64,000 bases of DNA from the NCBI RefSeq assembly GCF_030580955.1, contig NZ_JAUQON010000012.1:62001-126000 (forward strand), in the 5' to 3' direction. How positions within the stretch are numbered: the first letter of the stretch is position 1; every line of letters begins with the position of its first letter. The DNA is from Hymenobacter convexus (GTDB lineage Bacteria; Bacteroidota; Bacteroidia; Cytophagales; Hymenobacteraceae). Below the pieces are notes generated by a model. That model had not been told where the DNA came from. It made no database searches and worked only from the letters and a program-made list of their open reading frames with translations. Of this stretch, positions 59,901 to 64,000 are shown piece by piece. Both the position numbers and the translations under genes were made by a program.

Positions 59901-60364
59901 GGCACGCCATTGGCCCCGGGGAAATAGATGAGGTGCATCTCGGTCAGCTTCGCGAAGCGGCCGTCGAGGTACAAGGCCAGTACATCGGCCAGCGGGCGGG
60001 TGGCGGGGTTGGCGCGCAGCTTGGCCAACTCCTCGTCCTTGCGCCAAGCCCGGATTTGCAGACGCTGGCTGGCCAGCTTGCGCTGGTGGAAGTTGAACAC
60101 CATTTCCCACACGTCCCAAAAGTGGCTCACCAGCTGGTGGTACACCGAGTCCTGAGCCGCGCCGCCTTGCGTCACGAAGCGCAGCGCGGTTTCGACCAGG
60201 TGCATGCGGGCGAAGGGCGAGGGAATCGAAACCGCCACCTTGGCGGCGCGGCCGCCTTGCGGGTCGAGCAGGCGCTCCACTTCGTGGGGGCCAATTTTAC
60301 CAGTCGGTCCCCAGCCCTCGTGGGTGCTGGAGCCGGTATCGTGCAAACGCAGGATTTTAGCCAT
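56957..60364 (-). CDS. 1135-aa protein with Hsp70/actin-type ATPase domain
   Basis: Very large cytoplasmic protein. Residues 1-560 hold no domain I recognise (beginning MAKILRLHDTGSSTHEGWGP; mixed alpha/beta). From about 563 an Hsp70/FtsA/actin-fold ATPase begins: phosphate-1 motif YRFAIDFGTTNTHVAMQD (about 563-580), phosphate-2 motif AAFIDIGGGTTDVLLYADRK (about 801-820), and an adenosine-type motif region near LCFTGRGSLYVRLLAAGSNL. Hsp70 proper lacks the N-terminal half and has a substrate domain that is absent here. Follows the tubulin-like gene by 157 bases and overlaps the Pro-rich membrane gene. ATP-driven assembly or remodelling is inference. Confidence 0.85.
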   Translation of the reverse strand: MAKILRLHDTGSSTHEGWGPTGKIGPHEVERLLDPQGGRAAKVAVSIPSPFARMHLVETALRFVTQGGAAQDSVYHQLVSHFWDVWEMVFNFHQRKLASQRLQIRAWRKDEELAKLRANPATRPLADVLALYLDGRFAKLTEMHLIYFPGANGVPQLIGGTSPLTLFFPAPNVKPLPVQRPQGGGYYFDNQYVPLANREAAFRDYVYQEFVGDPALTSMAPLVRDTLDRGQLQRWAMDGTASLSNFPVLTDASNNQIDVAGVLLRVRPDEGTVRGSDLFIRPTRAGVAGPLPIVLRPGLKAIGKKYYNETLFADSGAIVPLTDARPLKERTLPGPELPYPYLTVNDLLEEILLAVPYEVDEARFFCGNLKIAPGFRPSSWPLLPIKPAYFDYFTQQDLAEHLTLELESACIRVKLRVPVSGGDYVDYERAYYPNPQGDGVGRLRVTNVALSVFPFVKVADAPQYNDFYKVMLVDANNIDPSMVTKKVDLKFWANGHQLSETGTDQSATRYERTPKTSQDEGSTYYEVRGTHFDYLEVLNPAPAEGRALIIPRWPEVRQGTKEYRFAIDFGTTNTHVAMQDSPGQEPKPFSFGLADTPVALLKKSTAEPDRTAYERLYRGIDDDPANFVQIKRWQQYQEREFVPPIIGADSSPYAFPARTATYEAANYATQELSVLGNINVAFGIITEEQRRPNYHTNLKWDNSLNIANTNRVRAFFKEILLLCRAKVALNGGNLAATQITWFAPLSFSTYQRNLYQREWDTLFHDVFKTTNSMPCMVESTAPYYYLTRRNIVTLGPGENAAFIDIGGGTTDVLLYADRKPVLSTSFRFAGNDLWGDGGAEVRGSKDNGLVRFGVAGVQSAVLSPAARRAREYVLVAEGTDNFGSEDVASFLFNYDQLLGFSERLLRAEHLRVLFYLHFGALIYHVAQVTVANGQQLPRYLCFTGRGSLYVRLLAAGSNLQPVEKLARLIMEKATGQTVPADFRIKLADDPKQTTANGGVLATGQIPQDPPMVRPVGVLPDPDNPQADKGEHHLEAAAVTDEIKQAVLANARACLKLLLEDPELKRVQADLGVKNDPGLVMNTLERSLGDSFNLYRQQYADVLRDGDTVPETLFFLPFKNALYELSKVLHDAQPLN

Positions 60365-60521
60365 CTAATTTGATTATTGTTGAATTGCTGGATGGGTGAA
60401 TTGTTAAATGGCTGTTTTGCTGACTACTACTATCTATTGAGACTCCGTCTCTATGTCAAATGAATTGATTAAGCCAATCAACCAATTCAACCATTCAGCA
60501 GTCCAGCCATTCACCCATTCA
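60365..60521. repeat. Degenerate GAATGGTTGAAT-type repeat region
   Basis: AT-rich 157-bp spacer between the tubulin-like and Hsp70-like genes. It contains loose heptad-like repeats on one side (TGAATTGCTGGATGGGTGAA) and their complement on the other (CCATTCACCCATTC), a degenerate inverted repeat. No gene. Confidence 0.6.
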
Positions 60522-62003
60522 TCAGGAATACTGCAGCTTCTTGTCCAGAATCTCCCCGGTCGCCTCCTCGAAAGCCTTCACTACCCAGCGCAGCGCCTCG
60601 TTCTCCGTTGGGTTGCTCAGCGTGGCCTTACCCACCGCCTTCGTCAGCTCATCGCGGAAGAAGCCAGGCGTGATGCCTTTGCTGAAAATGCCGGTTTCGA
60701 CCGTTTTATCAGTCACCATTTTGTTGAAATCCATCTCGTCGGCGCGGATGGCGGTGTAGCGGCGCTGGTTCACGCCCAACTCGCGCAGCCACTCGTTGTA
60801 CTCGCCAAAAAAGTCCGTCAGTTCGCGCAGGGCGCGGTTGTTGCGCAACTGTGCGGCCATGTCGCCGGCCTCGTAGTAGGGCGCTTTGGCGTCCTCGGGG
60901 GTGTGCTTGAGGAAGTAGCGGGCGAAGTAGTGCAGCTGGATGAGCGGGCGGGCCACTTCCTGGCGCATGTCGGAGGGCAGCTGGCCGAAGTCGATGTCGG
61001 TGCTGTCGGCTTTCAGGCCATACTCGTGGTAGAGCGGCTGGTTGCCGTCGAGCTGGTTGTCGGGCACTTCCATGAAGTGCTGGATGGACAGCGCGCCCAG
61101 CATTTCGAGCAGGTGGGCCTGGTTGCGCTGCTCGGCGCGGCCGGGGTGGTTGGCCAGTGGCTGGCCGGGCTGGTCGCCGAGGTAATACATGGCCTCCAGG
61201 CCCTGCAGGTTGTCGGCGTAGTACGAGAGGGCCGTTTTGGTTTTCGTAATGAAGGTATTGGAGTCGATGAAATCTTGGCCGGCCAGCTTTTCATCGGCCG
61301 ACGGGTCCTGCAGCTTGAAATAGGGCAGCATCACCAGCGCGCCGGCTTTGAGGCGGCGGCGAATTTCGGGGTGAGCCAGCGGCGAGTTGGTATCGCGCAG
61401 GTTTTTCACCAGCAGCGGGAAGCCGGCCGCCCCCGTGCCCCCAAAAATCGAACTGATGAAAAACGCCCGGTCGCCGTCCTGCAGACTCTGAGCGAGGTAG
61501 CGCATCTCTTTGGATTGCACCACCGCATTCAGCACCACCGAGCCCACGTTGGGCGAGCCCCGGAAACCCACGTCGAGGTTGGCTGCGAGGCTATCCTGCG
61601 TAAACAGCAAATCGACCAGGCCCTGCGTTTCCACCGAAAGGTCGTTGTAGCGCAGGTAGTCGCGGAAGGGCTGGCTGATGCCGCCGAAGTCGTACACGAA
61701 CGAGTCGCGTAGCTCCTCGCCGCCGCCGCTGGTGTTGAGGTGGGCCAGCGTGTTCATGGGCTGGCTGAAGAAGCCGGTTTTTTCCTTCTGGCCGTCGCCG
61801 TACAGGGCCTCGTGGATGCGGGCGTAGCGCTTGAGCAGGGCCACGGTGCGCGTCACGTCGCCGTTCTGGGTATCGGGGTCGATGAGGACGGGCACCACCT
61901 GGTCGCAGTTCGGAATGCGCACACCCGAGGCCAGCAGCATGGTGAGGGAGCGCAGGACGCGGGCTCCGGTGCCGCCCACGGCAAAGATGAATAGTTTGGA
62001 CAT
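60522..62003 (-). CDS. Tubulin/FtsZ-like GTPase
   Basis: 493-aa protein that opens MSKLFIFAVGGTGARVLRSL; GGTGAR at 10-15 is the T1 loop of tubulin-like proteins. The nucleotide signature is FISSIFGGTGAAGFPLLVKN (186-194 core), matching the G-G-G-T-G-[ST]-G loop of FtsZ/tubulin with Ala for Thr in the second half. VLIDPDTQNGDV supplies the strand-3 Asp. Residues from ~200 hold the core helix and a C-terminal domain with no FtsZ-type tail. It is like the Tubulin_2 group of bacterial tubulin homologues, though shorter. A second filament-type NTPase beside the actin-fold neighbour is remarkable. Whether it polymerises is unknown. Confidence 0.85.
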   Translation of the reverse strand: MSKLFIFAVGGTGARVLRSLTMLLASGVRIPNCDQVVPVLIDPDTQNGDVTRTVALLKRYARIHEALYGDGQKEKTGFFSQPMNTLAHLNTSGGGEELRDSFVYDFGGISQPFRDYLRYNDLSVETQGLVDLLFTQDSLAANLDVGFRGSPNVGSVVLNAVVQSKEMRYLAQSLQDGDRAFFISSIFGGTGAAGFPLLVKNLRDTNSPLAHPEIRRRLKAGALVMLPYFKLQDPSADEKLAGQDFIDSNTFITKTKTALSYYADNLQGLEAMYYLGDQPGQPLANHPGRAEQRNQAHLLEMLGALSIQHFMEVPDNQLDGNQPLYHEYGLKADSTDIDFGQLPSDMRQEVARPLIQLHYFARYFLKHTPEDAKAPYYEAGDMAAQLRNNRALRELTDFFGEYNEWLRELGVNQRRYTAIRADEMDFNKMVTDKTVETGIFSKGITPGFFRDELTKAVGKATLSNPTENEALRWVVKAFEEATGEILDKKLQYS

Positions 62004-62040
62004 TGTTTTCTAGCGGGTTGAAAGAGCTGTCACTTCAACG

Positions 62041-62147
62041 TCTGCCATCCTGAGCTTAGCGAAGGACCTTATCGGACCAGAACTATTCGCAGCAACTGCA
62101 AAATAGCCAGACGTGGTAAGGTCCTTCGCTGTGCTCAGGATGACAGA
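62041..62147. repeat. Hairpin repeat, family A-related (GTCATCCTGAGC type), copy 2
   Basis: Left arm TCTGCCATCCTGAGCTTAGC, right arm complementary and ending GTGCTCAGGATGACAGA. Arms ~33 bases with three mismatches, loop ~45. Between the tubulin-like and small membrane protein genes. Confidence 0.88.
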
Positions 62148-62162
62148 TATTGACAGAAGAAA

Positions 62163-62573
62163 CTAAAAAGGCCCCACAAACGGCGTGGTGCGGGCATACG
62201 TGCTCCACCGCTTCAGCAGCACCGAGAAAATCAGGAACCACAGTGCCGCCACCAGCATGTTCACCACCATGAAATAGCCGAGGTAGCTGCTCACTTCCGC
62301 GCCGTGGCCTTTGCTGAGGCTGTTGGCCAGAAACACGCCCAAACCGGCGGCCAGCGCCAGCGTGAGCGCCCAGTGCGGCGTGCGGAACATGCCCGTGCGC
62401 AGGGCAGAGTTGAATACATAGTAAAAAGCCAGCACCAGCAGCAGGCTCACGCCCAGCGTGCTCCAGCCCACGAGCGAAAACAGGTCGGTTTTGTACAGGC
62501 CGTAATCGGCCGGACGCTGGCTTTGGAAGATGGAGATAAGAGCCGAATACAGGCTGGTGAAGAAGGTTTGCAT
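62163..62573 (-). CDS. Small membrane protein of the stator/tubulin operon
   Basis: 136-aa protein with three clear membrane helices (GWSTLGVSLLLVLAFYYVF, WALTLALAAGLGVFLANSL, YFMVVNMLVAALWFLIFSVL) after an N-terminal amphipathic part (FFTSLYSALISIFQSQRPAD). No family recognised. It follows the vWA-like lipoprotein gene by 20 bases, so the two are co-transcribed, and precedes the tubulin-like gene. Possible anchor for the cytoskeletal parts. Confidence 0.82.
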   Translation of the reverse strand: MQTFFTSLYSALISIFQSQRPADYGLYKTDLFSLVGWSTLGVSLLLVLAFYYVFNSALRTGMFRTPHWALTLALAAGLGVFLANSLSKGHGAEVSSYLGYFMVVNMLVAALWFLIFSVLLKRWSTYARTTPFVGPF

Positions 62574-62593
62574 AGGTTGAAAAAAGGGCAGGG

Positions 62594-63931
62594 TTACTTG
62601 TCGTTTTTGAGCGGAAGCTGAACCGTGAATACGGCGGGAAGCGTGGTTGGGTACGACTGCCGGACGCCGGTCAGGATTTGGTCGAGGCCGAAGGTGCGCG
62701 GGGCGGGCGTGTTATCGTTGGTGGTACTCCAGGCCGCCACCCAATCCGGCGTTTCCGGGGCGGGCAAACTCACGGTGAGCGTGGCGGTGGGGGCTGCCAG
62801 CTTGCTCACCCGCAGGCGCACCACATGGGTGTAGGGCGCCAGCACGGGCTGGCCGCTCTGCTCCTCGTCGGTGAGCGGGCGCACCGAGCTGGGCAGCAGG
62901 CTGGCCTGGCCGTTGGGCAGGCGCACTTGCAGATGTTGGGCCAAAAATGCCGGCTGCTGCCAGGCGGCGGGCAATTCCTTCAAATCAAGCCCCACCGAAA
63001 AGTCCACCGGGTCGTCCGAAGCATTCAGGGTCAGGCCGTTGTTTTCAGCATATACGGTGCCGCCGCTCGACTTTAATTTTGGGTCGGTGAGCTTGGTGAG
63101 CAGCGGCGCAAAAGCTGGCGCATTGGTTTTCAGCCCAAAAAACGCCTGCTGGGCCGGCGCATTCCGAAACACTTCGGCGGCGTAGCGCGCCACCTGCGCG
63201 GGCGGCCCAATCACCCACACGTAGTAGGGCACTTTCTCACCGTTCAGCGTGCGCTTTTGCACGGGCGTTTTCACGGCCGGGAAGTAGCTGCCGTAGAAGC
63301 GCGAGGTTTCGCCAAACACCGCTACGGCCAGCTGCTGACGGCTCACGGGCGCAATGGACGTGCGAATCAGGTTCGGCAGCTGCGAAAAATCTGACTTGCG
63401 CGCCGGGCCATAAATGAAGTCGGAAATCACCACGCTCACCTCCTCCCCCGCCTTGGGCCGGTTGAGAATGCCTTCCAGCATCTGCGGCAGCTCGGTGCCG
63501 AGGGCGGCCTGGCTTACTTCGCCCTGCACCACGTCGCGCAGCTCTTCAAACTTCACGGGGCGCGGGGCGGCGTTTTCGCAGAGGTAGTACTTGCGGTCGG
63601 CCACGGCCCCGTTTACCTGCGTTTCGGTGATGAGCGCGCCGATGCGCTTCTGGAACTCGGTGGCCGACTTATCGGCCCCACCGCGGGGCACGAAGCCCTT
63701 CATGCCGCCCGAATATTCCAGAAAGATGCTCACGTGTAGCGGTGCGGCTTCGGTGGCGGCGGGTGCCTCAGCGGCGGGCTTGGGGTCTTTGGTAGGTTTG
63801 CTGGCGGTGGTTTCGGCGGGCTCCGAGTTGCATGCTGTCAGCAACGACAGCCCCCCCAAAAGCACTCCCACGAGCTGGAAACGGCGAAATAGACGCGGCA
63901 CGGGCATCCTCACGGAAACGGAAATCGGCAT
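62594..63931 (-). CDS. vWA-like lipoprotein of the stator/tubulin operon
   Basis: 445 aa from ATG 63931; an in-frame ATG at 63907 gives a shorter, equally good signal peptide. Lipobox in LVGVLLGGLSLLTACNSEP, then a Pro/Ala-rich linker. From about residue 65 the sequence HVSIFLEYSGGMKGFVPRGG is like the first strand of a von Willebrand A domain, although the metal-binding D-x-S-x-S is only partly kept (E-Y-S-G-G-M). VSVVISDFIYGPARKSDFSQ gives the later Asp. The C-terminal half is beta-rich. Membrane-anchored in the periplasm or outer membrane. First gene of the operon; no convincing promoter found in the 69 bases left before the window edge. Confidence 0.78.
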   Translation of the reverse strand: MPISVSVRMPVPRLFRRFQLVGVLLGGLSLLTACNSEPAETTASKPTKDPKPAAEAPAATEAAPLHVSIFLEYSGGMKGFVPRGGADKSATEFQKRIGALITETQVNGAVADRKYYLCENAAPRPVKFEELRDVVQGEVSQAALGTELPQMLEGILNRPKAGEEVSVVISDFIYGPARKSDFSQLPNLIRTSIAPVSRQQLAVAVFGETSRFYGSYFPAVKTPVQKRTLNGEKVPYYVWVIGPPAQVARYAAEVFRNAPAQQAFFGLKTNAPAFAPLLTKLTDPKLKSSGGTVYAENNGLTLNASDDPVDFSVGLDLKELPAAWQQPAFLAQHLQVRLPNGQASLLPSSVRPLTDEEQSGQPVLAPYTHVVRLRVSKLAAPTATLTVSLPAPETPDWVAAWSTTNDNTPAPRTFGLDQILTGVRQSYPTTLPAVFTVQLPLKNDK

Positions 63932-64000
63932 AGAGCAAACGCTAGGCTAGGTTTTGGGGCGAAGTATAGGCATTACGCAGCGAAATGCCCCACGGCCGAA

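Overview
The window looks like chromosomal DNA of a GC-rich Bacteroidota, most likely Hymenobacter or a close relative. The signs are: promoter-like TAnnTTTG boxes with upstream TTG; proteins with type IX secretion (T9SS) C-terminal sorting domains; a SusB-type GH97 enzyme; a Bacteroidota-style contractile injection system; and many ~100-bp hairpin repeats of a kind I associate with Hymenobacter. The genus is inference. No rRNA, tRNA, CRISPR array, transposase or phage capsid gene was seen.

1-18.8 kb: an extracellular contractile injection system (eCIS). A leftward operon (11162 to the left edge) encodes cap/terminator, sheath with a large insertion, three tube proteins, a DUF5908 protein, a LysM hub protein, Vgr spike, a 59-aa unknown, gp25, a PAAR-like tip and a giant baseplate J protein cut by the window edge. 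A rightward operon encodes a second baseplate J-like protein, an Ig-like repeat protein, the tape measure and an AAA+ ATPase. A 755-bp divergent control region separates them. No effector was recognised.

19-31 kb: carbohydrate and redox genes. These are a GH97 glycosidase with a LacI-type operator over its promoter, an ApbE-DUF2271 flavin transferase followed by a PepSY membrane protein, an alpha/beta hydrolase, a pectin methylesterase, an orphan PaaZ and two divergent LacI-family regulators.

30.7-38.2 kb: a Kai-type signalling operon (KaiC, two KaiB, PAS histidine kinase, receiver, GNAT), a small HTH-like protein and a LytS/LytTR pair.

38.5-50.7 kb: a MauG-like dihaem lipoprotein, a Thr-rich small lipoprotein and a gliding-motility-type surface protein. 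Then comes a compact cassette (PqqD-like, ATP-grasp, type III PLP decarboxylase, urea-transporter/M23 fusion, outer-membrane protein, TPR protein), followed by an ACP-like protein on the other strand and an orphan T9SS sorting-domain protein.

50.9-53.2 kb: class II fructose-bisphosphate aldolase and an aldo/keto reductase.

53.3-63.9 kb: a leftward set that I consider the best candidate for an undescribed system. It holds a vWA-like lipoprotein, a small membrane protein, a tubulin/FtsZ-like GTPase, a 1135-aa protein with an Hsp70/actin-type ATPase domain, a Pro-rich membrane-anchored protein, and a MotA/TolQ-like plus MotB/OmpA-like pair that would form a proton-driven stator. Hairpin repeats sit in several of its gaps.
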